Shown here piece after piece: positions 8,913 to 17,020 of a DNA stretch of 49,586 bases. The first letter of the stretch is position 1, and each line of letters begins with the position of its first letter. Below the pieces are notes generated by a model. It did not search any database. It worked only from the letters and a program-made list of their open reading frames with translations, and was not told the origin of the DNA. A program made the translations under genes and the position numbers. The DNA comes from Paludibacteraceae bacterium (lineage in GTDB: Bacteria > Bacteroidota > Bacteroidia > Bacteroidales > Paludibacteraceae). The stretch lies in assembly GCA_017625155.1 (NCBI GenBank), contig JAGALP010000005.1, positions 1 through 49,586 of the forward strand, written 5' to 3'.

Positions 8913-9569
8913 ATGATAACAATCGGTTATTTGGACGAGGCGAATAATCCTCGTTATACTTTTAACAGGGTGTTTAAGCAAGATTTTAATGTTAAAATGC
9001 TTGATAACCCTGAGTTAATATCAACCCCGGATGATTTAATAAATCAAATTGAAGAAATGAATCTGGACGTGTTAGCTGTTGATTATAAATTAGCAGACGG
9101 AGGTTGGCTCCCATATAATGGAGATGAGGTCGTAAAGGTTATATGGGAGAAAAAAAGATATTTCCCCGTGTTTATGCTAACCTCTTACCCCTCCGATGCA
9201 ATGTCAAAAATGGAAAATGTTTTCTTGGTAAGGGACAAAAGTATAATCACAGATGCGAAGAATTCAAGTTCTGCCGAGAATCCGGAACAATCTCTGGATT
9301 TCTTGAAGGAGCAAATAAGAAAATCTGTCGAAAATTATAAAATAATCATTACAAAGAGAGAGAAACGAGCCCGTGAAATAGAAGAAAAACAAGTGCAAGG
9401 ACTATCTTTTGAGGAAGAGAATGAGCTATTAGAATTGCATATGGAACTGCATGCCATAGACCCGAAAGCGAATCCCATTACTCCTGCGGATTTACAAACA
9501 ACGGCTGTGAAGAAATTGCAAGAAATGGTAGTTGCTTCTCGTGATATATTGAAACAGTTATCAAAATAA
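8913..9569 (+). CDS. Stand-alone response-regulator receiver protein
   Basis: This 218-residue protein keeps the receiver signature: an acidic pair D8/E9 after the first strand, phospho-acceptor D57 in LAVDYKL, T90 in FMLTSYP and K109 in LVRDKS. Residues 61-75 form a longer loop than usual. After about residue 130 there is no DNA-binding domain, only a charged helical region (KREKRAREIEEKQ) that could be a coiled coil or a docking surface. Its gene begins 1 nt after the kinase stop codon. The likely role is to pass the kinase's phosphorylation state to the HNH or methylase protein. Receiver assignment is firm; the target is inference. Confidence 0.82.
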   Translation: MITIGYLDEANNPRYTFNRVFKQDFNVKMLDNPELISTPDDLINQIEEMNLDVLAVDYKLADGGWLPYNGDEVVKVIWEKKRYFPVFMLTSYPSDAMSKMENVFLVRDKSIITDAKNSSSAENPEQSLDFLKEQIRKSVENYKIIITKREKRAREIEEKQVQGLSFEEENELLELHMELHAIDPKANPITPADLQTTAVKKLQEMVVASRDILKQLSK

Positions 9570-9578
9570 TTCCAAATT

Positions 9579-10160
9579 ATGGCGAACAGATTAAGGAAAC
9601 AGACTCCAAAGCGTAGAACAGATGTCCCTACAAGAACTGATTATCGAAAATATCGAGAAGAGTTAAGAGCAGATTTTGATTGTCATTGTGGATATTGCGG
9701 AGATAGAGATTGGCCAAGGAAAGAACATTTTGAGATAGATCATTTTGTTCCTAAAGAGCAACTAAAAATCATACGTGAAAACGATTACTCAAATTTGGTG
9801 TATGCGTGTCGATCCTGTAATAATGCGAAACGTGCAAAGTGGCCAACAAATGATGAAAGGCAACCTAATAATGGGAAATGTGGCTGGATAGATCCATGTG
9901 ACAATTTGTATGATGAACAGTTCGAACGAACAGAGACAGGAGCAATTACACCTAAGACGGAGATAGGTGATTGGATGTATGAGAACTTAAAACTATGGAA
10001 GAAGCAGCATGAAGTATTATGGAATTATGAACAATTGGAAATAATAACCGAGGAGATTAAACCAAAAATTCAAGATTGTGATGATATTGAAATATCAAGA
10101 AAACTTAATGCATTGCTGATAGAACAACAGGAATGGTTGAAGAAATTATATGATGAATGA
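9579..10160 (+). CDS. HNH endonuclease
   Basis: This 193-residue protein carries a zinc-stabilised HNH fold near its N-terminus: CxxC (C37, C40), the catalytic strand FEIDHFVPK with D54/H55, N72 in YSNLVYAC, and a second CxxC (C77, C80) followed by NNAK. All residues expected for metal binding and catalysis appear present. The C-terminal half (about 120-193) is helical and charged. The motif layout resembles the HNH partners found in retron and Septu-type defence operons. The upstream neighbour is the receiver gene (9 nt) and the downstream methylase overlaps it by 4 nt. It is the probable DNA-cutting effector of the cassette. Confidence 0.9.
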   Translation: MANRLRKQTPKRRTDVPTRTDYRKYREELRADFDCHCGYCGDRDWPRKEHFEIDHFVPKEQLKIIRENDYSNLVYACRSCNNAKRAKWPTNDERQPNNGKCGWIDPCDNLYDEQFERTETGAITPKTEIGDWMYENLKLWKKQHEVLWNYEQLEIITEEIKPKIQDCDDIEISRKLNALLIEQQEWLKKLYDE

Positions 10161-12004
10161 ATGCATATATATTAAGTTTCCTTAAAAATAATATTTCTTC
10201 TGATACAAGGTTTATTAATAGATTGTTTGTAACTGCAGTTATCACTAGAAACAAATGGGTAGTAAAGAAGAACTCTTTATTGTCCTCTTTGATAATTGAT
10301 AAGGCTCATCCTGATTATCAGGTGTTAACTCAATTTATAGATGTCTTAGAGAGATATAACTTCCAATATACTTTTGATGATTTAATTAGTTTGTTTGAGT
10401 TTGTTGTTTCCCCCCATGATAAGATTGTAAATGGAGCTGTCTATACTCCCCAATATATTAGAGATTATATAGAAGACTATTGTTGGTCAGTATATAAAGG
10501 AAATATAGACGTTTGCAGAATTATTGACTTGTCATGTGGGTGTGGCGGTTTTCTTGTAGATATGGCAAGAAAAATGAAAGAAAGATCAAACAAAACATAC
10601 AAACAGATTTTTTCTGAGAATATATATGGAATAGATGTCCAAGGCTATGCTATAGAACGAACCAAGATACTATTATCTCTTCTGGCATTGAGCATGGGAG
10701 AAGATGATGAATTTTCTTATAATCTCTGGTCGGCAAATACACTAAATTTCAATTTTCAAGAAAAGTTTAGACCTTATCATGGCTTTGATATTATAATTGG
10801 AAATCCACCATATGTTTGTTCTCGAAACTTACCACAAGAAACAAAAGAAATCATAAAAAAGTGGTCTGTATGTAGTACTGGTCATCCGGATTTATATATA
10901 CCATTCTTTCAAGTCGCTATTGAGAATCTTTCATCAAATGGTGTTATGGGCTATATAACAATGAATAGTTTCTTGAAAAGTGTAAATGGGCGTGCTTTAC
11001 GTGAATATTTCAATACACTTCATAAATCAATACACATTATTGATTTTCGAGGTCGGCAAATATTTCAGTCTAAAAACACATATACATGTTTGTTTTTTGT
11101 GGAGAATAAGAAATCGGATTATCTGTATTACGGCGTATATGATGGCCTATTCGAGAATTTTAAATATAATAGGTTTGAATATAGAGGATTAGATAGTAAA
11201 AAGGGATGGGACTTAAATGAAACAACTAAAATACACCAACTAGAGAGTATCGGAAAACCCATTCGGAAATTTGCACAATCTCGTCATGGACTTGCGACAT
11301 TATGCAATAAGGTATATATTTTTGCCCCAGTTCGAACAACAAAGAGGTTTTATATTCTTCGGCAAAATGGAGTGGATTATCCAATAGAAAAGACGATATG
11401 TATGGATATAGTCAATCCTAATAAATTTAATTCAGAAGTAGTATTTGCCGATGTTATTAGAAAAATTATTTTCCCATATGAAAAAAATTATGAAGGGAAG
11501 ATGACGATAATGCCCGAGCATAAACTACAAGAGCTCTATCCATATACATATCGTTACCTATTGACACAGAAATTGCAATTAGCAGCACGTGATAAAGGGA
11601 AGGGGAAAAATTATGATATATGGTATCAGTTTGGGCGAACGCAGTCTCTAAATCTGCCTTCTCTTAAGTTGTTTGTCCCTAAAATTGCTAATAGAGCTCC
11701 TCGCTGTATACTTATAGATAATCCAAATTTGTACTTTTATAATGGCTTTGCTTTCGTGGGAGAAAATGTTGAGACTCTATGTGTTTTGCAGAAAATATTA
11801 GAGTCCTCTATATTTTGGGAATATATTGTGGCAAATAGTAAACCATATTCATCGGATTATTATTCTATAAGCGGTTCATATATTTATAATTTTGGGATAC
11901 ACAATTTTAGTACAGAAGAAAAGCAATACTTACTAACCGAGAATAGAAAAGAAAAAATAGATAGTTTTCTTCGCAGGATCTATTTCCCAGAAAAAGCAGA
12001 ATGA
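10157..12004 (+). CDS. Eco57I/TaqI-like N6-adenine DNA methyltransferase
   Basis: This protein of 615 residues has SAM-binding motif I DLSCGCGGF (124-132) and catalytic motif IV NPPY (216-219), the N6-adenine type. A region of about 350 residues downstream fits a target-recognition domain like those of gamma-class methylases. No PD-(D/E)XK nuclease motif is seen at the N-terminus, so it does not look like a fused type IIG enzyme; the HNH protein would supply cleavage. Its ATG overlaps the HNH stop codon (ATGA), which implies coupled translation. A terminator follows. It should modify host DNA at a site I cannot predict. Confidence 0.9.
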   Translation: MNAYILSFLKNNISSDTRFINRLFVTAVITRNKWVVKKNSLLSSLIIDKAHPDYQVLTQFIDVLERYNFQYTFDDLISLFEFVVSPHDKIVNGAVYTPQYIRDYIEDYCWSVYKGNIDVCRIIDLSCGCGGFLVDMARKMKERSNKTYKQIFSENIYGIDVQGYAIERTKILLSLLALSMGEDDEFSYNLWSANTLNFNFQEKFRPYHGFDIIIGNPPYVCSRNLPQETKEIIKKWSVCSTGHPDLYIPFFQVAIENLSSNGVMGYITMNSFLKSVNGRALREYFNTLHKSIHIIDFRGRQIFQSKNTYTCLFFVENKKSDYLYYGVYDGLFENFKYNRFEYRGLDSKKGWDLNETTKIHQLESIGKPIRKFAQSRHGLATLCNKVYIFAPVRTTKRFYILRQNGVDYPIEKTICMDIVNPNKFNSEVVFADVIRKIIFPYEKNYEGKMTIMPEHKLQELYPYTYRYLLTQKLQLAARDKGKGKNYDIWYQFGRTQSLNLPSLKLFVPKIANRAPRCILIDNPNLYFYNGFAFVGENVETLCVLQKILESSIFWEYIVANSKPYSSDYYSISGSYIYNFGIHNFSTEEKQYLLTENRKEKIDSFLRRIYFPEKAE

Positions 12005-12029
12005 TGTATTTAACTATATTTTATATGTG

Positions 12030-12056
12030 AGTGCCTTATTGTAGGCACTTTTTTAT
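12030..12056 (+). terminator. Intrinsic terminator of the methylase cassette
   Basis: A 7-bp stem AGTGCCT/AGGCACT with a 6-nt loop is followed by a run of T residues, 25 nt after the methylase stop codon. It closes the four-gene cassette. Confidence 0.88.
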
Positions 12057-12919
12057 TTGTCTATATCCAACAAGTAGTTCTTATCTCACTTCGTTCGAAT
12101 GATTTCAACAAGGAGTTCGTTTCACTCACTTCTGGTTTAACGATTTTTTCTTTCCCCCTTTTTTAATAAGGTGTTCTCTGCCGCTCCGCTCTATCGATTG
12201 CTGCGCTTCGCTCACGGCTTTGTCTTTGCTCCGCAAAATTTCTTTATAGGATGGGGGCAGCTTACCGCTTGCATCGCCAGACATGCTATACAAAGAAAGA
12301 ACCCCCGAGACGAATCTTAGAGGTTCTCAAAGTGGCGGCTACCTCCTCTCCCACAATATTCCGCAGTGCAGGTCTGCCGCGTTGTGCTGGTGAAGCGATT
12401 GAGGCGCACCGAGAATGTCCGGGGGACATTCGAAGGAGTAAGTGCGCTGCGCGAGTGCGGGCAGCCCTCACTGCTGCACGCACATAGAATTCCTTATTGT
12501 AGCCGCCTTTGTTTTATGTCGGCTTGTATTATTGGAGTCCCAAGTTTGTATCGGGTAGTGTTGTAGTCTTATTGTTTAATAGCCTTATAAACTATGCAGA
12601 TAGCGTATATACTCATCAAAAACACATTGCCCCGTGTTCTTAACCCCTATGGGGCACGATTATTTCCGTGTTACGCATTCCCCAACAGCTCCAAAACGTT
12701 TCGATTGAGTATATACTATCGCCTACGGGACGAGTTTATATAGTGAGAGCCGCACTCTCGCACGGCTCTTGCTTATTGCTACGATATGACTACTTGATTT
12801 CTGCGGCAGTTATCCCTTGCCGTACGTTTCGCAAGTCATGTATTTCGTTTCCTCCTGAGGCACAGCGCATTGTACACCTTCTCCCCGCGGAGGATGAGGA
12901 TTCCGTAAATTATGACATC
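12057..12919. other. Non-coding, structured region between convergent operons
   Basis: No convincing gene is seen in these 860 bases. There is an inverted 5S-tail copy (12294-12355) and a hairpin at 12413-12431 (8-bp perfect stem, GGG loop). The 11-bp inverted repeat GTATATACTCA at 12605-12615 recurs as its complement at 12706-12716 and encloses a TGCCCC/GGGGCA hairpin. The longest reading frames (78 and 84 codons) have no recognisable features. A small RNA or a decayed gene are both possible. Confidence 0.5.
12294..12355 (-). repeat. 5S rRNA 3'-tail fragment with its own terminator hairpin
   Basis: Read on the minus strand, 12355-12329 matches the last 27 nt of the 5S copy at 119-145 with one mismatch. 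A hairpin (GAGAACC...GGTTCT) and CTTTGTATA follow, as after the real 5S gene. The rest of the 5S sequence is missing, so this is a fragment and not a functional gene. Confidence 0.8.
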
Positions 12920-12926
12920 TAAAAAA

Positions 12927-12955
12927 AAGCGCGGGGCAATAAATGCTCCGCGCTT
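12927..12955 (-). terminator. Intrinsic terminator of the OmpA/lipoprotein operon
   Basis: The 8-bp stem AAGCGCGG/CCGCGCTT continues on the minus strand into a T run. It lies 45 nt after the stop of the lipoprotein gene ending at 13000. Confidence 0.88.
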
Positions 12956-12999
12956 GAAAAAATATGATATCTCAATGGTTGATAATCAGACCTTTACTA

Positions 13000-13389
13000 T
13001 TAATCTTCGTCGCGATCATAGCACGTACTTTCGTCATCCGGCGTTTGCTCCAGCGTGCACTTACCGGTAACCGAAGCACTTGCGCCATAAGCTGAAGCAC
13101 TTACATTGTGTGAGTACAACCACATAGCTTTTTCATACTGGGCCCACAATTCCGTCAACCATTCGTAGTCAACGCCACTCTCGTGAACATCAGCTTCTCC
13201 GGTTGATTTCTCGGTGTACTCCCATGTGAATTTCCAGCACTTGTACTCCGTGTTGTCATAGTACTTGCCATCCAATGTGCTGTTCGTTTCATCCAATTGC
13301 GGTTCATCACCTACCGATACGCGAGGTATACAACCGATGAAACAACTGAGCACCAAAGCCATTACGGCTGAATAGATTAATTTTTTCAT
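13000..13389 (-). CDS. Small lipoprotein with CW..T and ESCY/D-E motifs
   Basis: This 129-residue protein has a lipoprotein signal peptide with the lipobox FIGC (Cys about 20). The mature part contains KCWKFTWEY, a YEWLTELWAQYEKAM helix and an acidic end DDESTCYDRDED. The same layout occurs in the lipoprotein at 48828 (EKCWEITTT, a helix, then DEESCYALDGDE), so the two are paralogues. I do not recognise the family. It lies 146 nt after the secreted protein gene on the same strand; the gap holds a possible leader hairpin (CTTCTT/AAGAAG) and no clear promoter. Function unknown. Confidence 0.8.
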   Translation of the reverse strand: MKKLIYSAVMALVLSCFIGCIPRVSVGDEPQLDETNSTLDGKYYDNTEYKCWKFTWEYTEKSTGEADVHESGVDYEWLTELWAQYEKAMWLYSHNVSASAYGASASVTGKCTLEQTPDDESTCYDRDED

Positions 13390-13535
13390 TTTTTTGTAAA
13401 TTTTGAGGTTAATAAAGATTGTTAATTATATTGTGTTTACTTCTTGGGAATATGGTTTATCCCTTGAAGAAGAATGTCCAGCAGTACGATTCCTCTTGGT
13501 GAGCTACATGCGGGATATGATTGATTTCGTATAAT

Positions 13536-14795
13536 TTAGAACGCTTCAACAATCGTGTAGCCGGTTGTTGCTACATGCTCGATGGCAGGGAAAGCCATCG
13601 CGTCTCTTATCGGAACATAAAGGCTCATCATTTGACCGTAGAGTGTGCACACTAATTTCTTATTCGTCAGATAAATCATCTCCTCGGTGTCGCCTTGCTG
13701 ACCTATCTTATCGTTCTCCATACCCAGTTCGGCGATGCGTCTGAAGATCGGACGGTATGCCTTGTCGCCATCTTCTGCCACTTTTATCCATTTCGTTGCC
13801 CAACGCTTGTTCCATTGGTCAATGAGGGTATTCTCTTTCTGGCGCTCAGTGGTGAACCATGCGGGATAAGGAACGTCGCCTTTTACATTATTAAGTGTCA
13901 GAGACCACTCTTCAATGCGTTTCTGCAGTGCCGCTTCTATCGTCTCAATCTGCTTTGCCTCGGGACTGTTATCCCACTCTTTTTCCATCTGTTCGTAAAT
14001 CTTCATATACTTCGAATGGGTTTGGCTATATTGAAGATTATCTCCATAGGCAACACGAGCCTCCTGCAGGTCGTCCTGCGCTTTGAGCAGTCCATCATTG
14101 ATGCGATCGAATTCCGGTTTGCGAGGATCGTCGGCATGGACGTTCTCATTGCCGTACGGCGCGTTGGCTGCATAGAGACGCTTGTAAAGATCAGGATGAT
14201 TCGATTTGAGATAGGCCTCCGTTCCTTTGGGATTGGATTGCGCCATATTGATGATTTTGATGTACTCCTGCTTGGAGATCCCCCATTTAGCAGCGAACTT
14301 ACCAGCCATTACGTCCATCATCTGTGCTTCGGACATGTTCTCCTTGATCTCACCAGACATATAGAGCTGCATCATCTCTTCCTGAGAAGGCATGAGACCT
14401 GCGTTCACGTTACTCTGGTACTGCGCCATGGACTTTTGGTTGCTCTTTTGCTGTTTCTCGCCTGCTACCTTAATGCGGCGGTCCACATCGCGACTTACCT
14501 CGCCATTCTTATCCCAAGCAGCAAACAGTGCTTTCTCATATGGCTGATAGATATCCCGCAAGGCTTTTTCTTTGGCTTCCACCGTGTAGATTTGCTCTGC
14601 GGTCGGGAACGCCGGCATTCGGTCTACAGCCTCCAACATATTCTTCGGAGTCGAAGCGGCTTTAATATCATCGAGATTAATAGAGGTGGAGTACCAAGAA
14701 GGTATCCAGCCCTGCGTGTAATGCCATACTTCTTCCTCTTGTGCCATCAATGGCATGGTCAGCATGATTGCTGCCATTAAGATTAATTTTTTCAT
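13536..14795 (-). CDS. Secreted, largely helical protein of unknown function
   Basis: This protein of 419 residues has a signal peptide (MKKLILMAAIMLTMPLMAQ). The mature part is rich in Lys, Glu, Gln and Met, is predicted helical throughout, and has no motif I recognise. There is no transmembrane segment beyond the signal. Its ATG is 6 nt after the OmpA-family gene's stop codon, so the two are very probably cotranslated and may act together in the periplasm or envelope. Confidence 0.8.
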   Translation of the reverse strand: MKKLILMAAIMLTMPLMAQEEEVWHYTQGWIPSWYSTSINLDDIKAASTPKNMLEAVDRMPAFPTAEQIYTVEAKEKALRDIYQPYEKALFAAWDKNGEVSRDVDRRIKVAGEKQQKSNQKSMAQYQSNVNAGLMPSQEEMMQLYMSGEIKENMSEAQMMDVMAGKFAAKWGISKQEYIKIINMAQSNPKGTEAYLKSNHPDLYKRLYAANAPYGNENVHADDPRKPEFDRINDGLLKAQDDLQEARVAYGDNLQYSQTHSKYMKIYEQMEKEWDNSPEAKQIETIEAALQKRIEEWSLTLNNVKGDVPYPAWFTTERQKENTLIDQWNKRWATKWIKVAEDGDKAYRPIFRRIAELGMENDKIGQQGDTEEMIYLTNKKLVCTLYGQMMSLYVPIRDAMAFPAIEHVATTGYTIVEAF

Positions 14796-14801
14796 ATCGT
14801 T

Positions 14802-16052
14802 TTACTTTTTAACAAATTCTACACGTCTATTTTTTGCACGACCTTCGTCGGTCGAATTATCCGCAAGCGGGGCGCTCTGTCCCATTCCTTTAGCGGACAG
14901 GCGGTTGGCAGCGATGCCCATCTCTACTAATTTATTTACAATCGCCTGCGCGCGTTGTTCGCTCAGTTTCTGGTTACCGGCCACGGTACCTGTGTTGTCC
15001 GTGTGTCCCTGCACTTCAAACTTGAGGTCACCGTTGTCTTTCATCAGTTGGGCGATGCGGTTGATCTCGGTCATCGATTCGGGTTTGATATTTGCCTTGC
15101 CGATATCGAAGGTAATGGCATAGGTGATAATCTTACCATCGGTTATAAGGCGGTTATACAGAGGTACTGCACCTTTGCACAGACGCACGTTGGTCATCAA
15201 ATTACGATGGTCTGCCCAGTAGGAACGCTGCAGTGTGAAGTACTGCGGGCGAGCACAGTTAGGGATATTGACTATACGGCTGCCGTTGAGGTATACCTTG
15301 AGTGCACGCTTGTTGAAGGACAAGGCCGCATGGTTCCATTCCTCCTCTTTAGCCGGCGCTGCAGAACGGTTCTCGCGCTGTTCTCCGCTGACGGTGATCC
15401 ACGATGTATAAGCCCAGCCGGAAGCTGTACCGTTGAGATTGATGGTAGCAACGTCCTCTCCCTCTATATTCTTGAGGTGGATGATATAATCGCAATAAAT
15501 GGATTTCTCGTCACTACCGCCGAGGAAGTCAAACTCGAGCGTGAAGGCTTCGGTCAGATAGTTCTTCTGATTTTCCATGAGCGGCATGATTTCCGTGGAG
15601 ATGTCGGTGAGGCTGATGACCGTCTTTCCGTTAACGGAAGCGATCTCAGCATTACCTTCCAGCAGATCCCATTTGGACGGAAATTCTCCCATTTGTTCGC
15701 CGACCAAATCGTCCTCGAACATAATCTCATCGCCGGGTACGAAGTCGGACTTTGCGTAGGCGCTTTCTAACGTTTTTGTCGAAGCGGGAGTAGGTGCTTG
15801 TGCTTGCGGTTGCCGCTGAACCGCTTGTTGTTGGGGTTCAGCTTCTTCCTGTTGCTGTTGTTCTTGTTGCTCCTTCTCGGGAACCTCCGGGTTGAAGGCT
15901 TTATCAATGCCCTCTTCCACTTTTTTGTTCACTTGTTGCTCAATGGCATCTTCAGCACTCTTCTTCGCTGCATCAATCAAACGGTTTAAAAACTGTGCAT
16001 TCATGGGGGTTGTTAACCACAAACCACACATTAGAATAAGTAACTTCTTCAT
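14802..16052 (-). CDS. OmpA-family protein with concanavalin-like middle region
   Basis: From the ATG at 16052 the protein has 416 residues, a signal peptide (MKKLLILMCGLWLTTPMNAQ), a Glu/Gln-rich linker (about 65-90) and a beta-rich middle (110-295) of LamG/concanavalin type. The C-terminal OmpA peptidoglycan-binding domain contains FEVQGHTDNTG, LSEQRAQAIVNKL and NRRVEFVKK. It should anchor to peptidoglycan while the middle domain binds a ligand, perhaps a glycan. A GTG at 16082 would add ten residues ahead of the signal peptide, so the ATG is preferred. First gene of a three-gene operon; no consensus promoter is visible upstream. Confidence 0.88.
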   Translation of the reverse strand: MKKLLILMCGLWLTTPMNAQFLNRLIDAAKKSAEDAIEQQVNKKVEEGIDKAFNPEVPEKEQQEQQQQEEAEPQQQAVQRQPQAQAPTPASTKTLESAYAKSDFVPGDEIMFEDDLVGEQMGEFPSKWDLLEGNAEIASVNGKTVISLTDISTEIMPLMENQKNYLTEAFTLEFDFLGGSDEKSIYCDYIIHLKNIEGEDVATINLNGTASGWAYTSWITVSGEQRENRSAAPAKEEEWNHAALSFNKRALKVYLNGSRIVNIPNCARPQYFTLQRSYWADHRNLMTNVRLCKGAVPLYNRLITDGKIITYAITFDIGKANIKPESMTEINRIAQLMKDNGDLKFEVQGHTDNTGTVAGNQKLSEQRAQAIVNKLVEMGIAANRLSAKGMGQSAPLADNSTDEGRAKNRRVEFVKK

Positions 16053-16177
16053 TTTGTCACACCCTGTGAGTATCGGGCGCACTTTTAAAAATTATTGTTG
16101 GTTTTGTTATTATATGTCGCAATAGATGCTATAGGACGTAATAGGACACGAAAAAGCGTGCGCTTTCGTTCGCTTCA

Positions 16178-16318
16178 TTTGATTGTTTGAGGTCCTAGAC
16201 TTACCTTTATTCTTCAAATAAATGCACGGAAAACTCACGCTAATACGTGAACGTGCATAAACCGTACTTGAAGAATAAATGATGTTTGTGAACTTGTCTA
16301 GGGTTTCAAACAATCAAG
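16178..16318. repeat. Long imperfect inverted repeat (about 140 nt)
   Basis: The arms pair in matching order: TTGATTGTTTGA with TCAAACAATCAA, CCTAGAC with GTCTAGG, TTTATTCTTCAA with TTGAAGAATAAA, and GCACG with CGTGC. Unpaired bases separate the blocks. The result would be an extended hairpin; a folded RNA or a small non-autonomous element would both look like this. Confidence 0.75.
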
Positions 16319-16705
16319 TTGGGCTTATTACGCTTTATTTATGTATGTTGTTTGTCTGTTGTTTTATGCCATAGGCGGTAATGTTGTTATTTTATATGTT
16401 ACTTTCTCCGGTTTAGCGTCTTTAATTGGTCGTGCCATAGTTTTGTGCTCCGTATTTGCGGGTGTATAATACCCCTATTTTACTTGACGCTTGCAAAATT
16501 ACAAATAAATTCTGATATATGCAAATATATTTTGCATTTTGTGCAAAATTTGGCACTAATCTGCCGGTTGTTGGGTGGATTGATCGGCTTTGATGGATTG
16601 ATAAACTATGGAGCGGATGAAATTGTCTAGTCGAGCATAACGTTTTGGGGCAAGGGTGAGCTGTCGCAAGGCGATAGTCAATGCACAAGATAGCTAGACG
16701 CGACA

Positions 16706-16755
16706 GGTAGCCGCCATTTTCAGAGCCCTTCATCATTACGATGAGGGGCTCTTTG
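16706..16755 (+). repeat. 5S rRNA 3'-tail remnant with terminator hairpin
   Basis: GGTAGCCGCC followed by ATTTTCAGAGCCC and a hairpin (16722-16733 with 16741-16752) plus CTTTGTATAT mirrors the 5S end at 131-186. The stem bases differ from the 5S terminator but pairing is kept (AGAGCCC/GGGCTCT against AGAAGCC/GGCTTCT). No upstream 5S sequence is present. Confidence 0.72.
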
Positions 16756-16821
16756 TATATAAAGTGGAAGAATGAAAAGTGAAGAACATACGGTGGATTT
16801 TGCCCACAAATAGGACACATT

Positions 16822-16960
16822 TAGGCAATAGATGTGCTACAGTGGTCGCGAAGTGGTCGCGTAGCCTGAAGCCAACTTGAGAGCGACCTAATACAGCCAC
16901 CGAAAGCCCACAGATGTCTTAGTGATGTCCTATGGTGCTCCCGAAACTTACAAGAAATTT
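16822..16960. repeat. Dispersed intergenic repeat, copy 1
   Basis: The stretch from GATGTGCTACAGTGGTCGCG to about CAAGAAA aligns along its length with 45905-46045, and its second half more weakly with 48118-48187. It contains an internal near-duplicate, AGTGGTCGCGA then AGTGGTCGCGT. Confidence 0.75.
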
Positions 16961-16989
16961 GTATATTTCAAAAAAAGATACTATCTTTG
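16958..16989 (+). promoter_or_regulatory. Promoter of the 17021-19389 gene pair
   Basis: TTTG at 16958-16961, a 20-nt spacer and TATCTTTG at 16982-16989 match the Bacteroidota consensus, 31 nt before the ATG. Confidence 0.85.
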
Positions 16990-17020
16990 CAGTAAATTTT
17001 GATAGAAATACATAATACCT

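Larger units (their letters stand above)
16083..17020. other. Non-coding region with palindrome, 5S-tail copy and dispersed repeat
   Basis: I see no gene in these 938 bases. They hold a long imperfect palindrome (16178-16318), a 5S-tail/terminator copy (16706-16755), one copy of a dispersed repeat (16822-16960) and the promoter of the 17021 gene. The stretch 16320-16700 is AT-rich with small hairpins (for example GGGTGTATAATACCC near 16458) and nothing else I can name. Confidence 0.7.

Noticed and set aside
12251-12487. 78-codon + strand frame across the inverted 5S tail
   Set aside because: It spans the terminator hairpin and has no plausible protein features.
12750-12785. GAGCCG-type GNRA hairpin that recalls group II intron domain V
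   Set aside because: The two-base bulge and other domain V landmarks are missing and there is no reverse transcriptase.
12668-12922. 84-codon + strand frame in the 12-13 kb gap
   Set aside because: No promoter, no domain, and its end lies in the opposing operon's terminator; I left it as possible decayed sequence.
13695-14780. 361-codon + strand frame opposite the secreted helical protein
   Set aside because: An antisense shadow rich in Cys, His and Leu; the minus-strand frame has a signal peptide and operon spacing.
35-16755. 5S-tail copies as att sites of one integrated element
   Set aside because: Not called as a mobile element: the best copy is inverted, and no integrase or relaxase is seen. 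Kept only as a hypothesis in the findings.
16422-16820. 132-codon minus-strand frame in the 16-17 kb gap
   Set aside because: It crosses the 5S-tail copy and its terminator and reads into the dispersed repeat; no signal peptide or domain.
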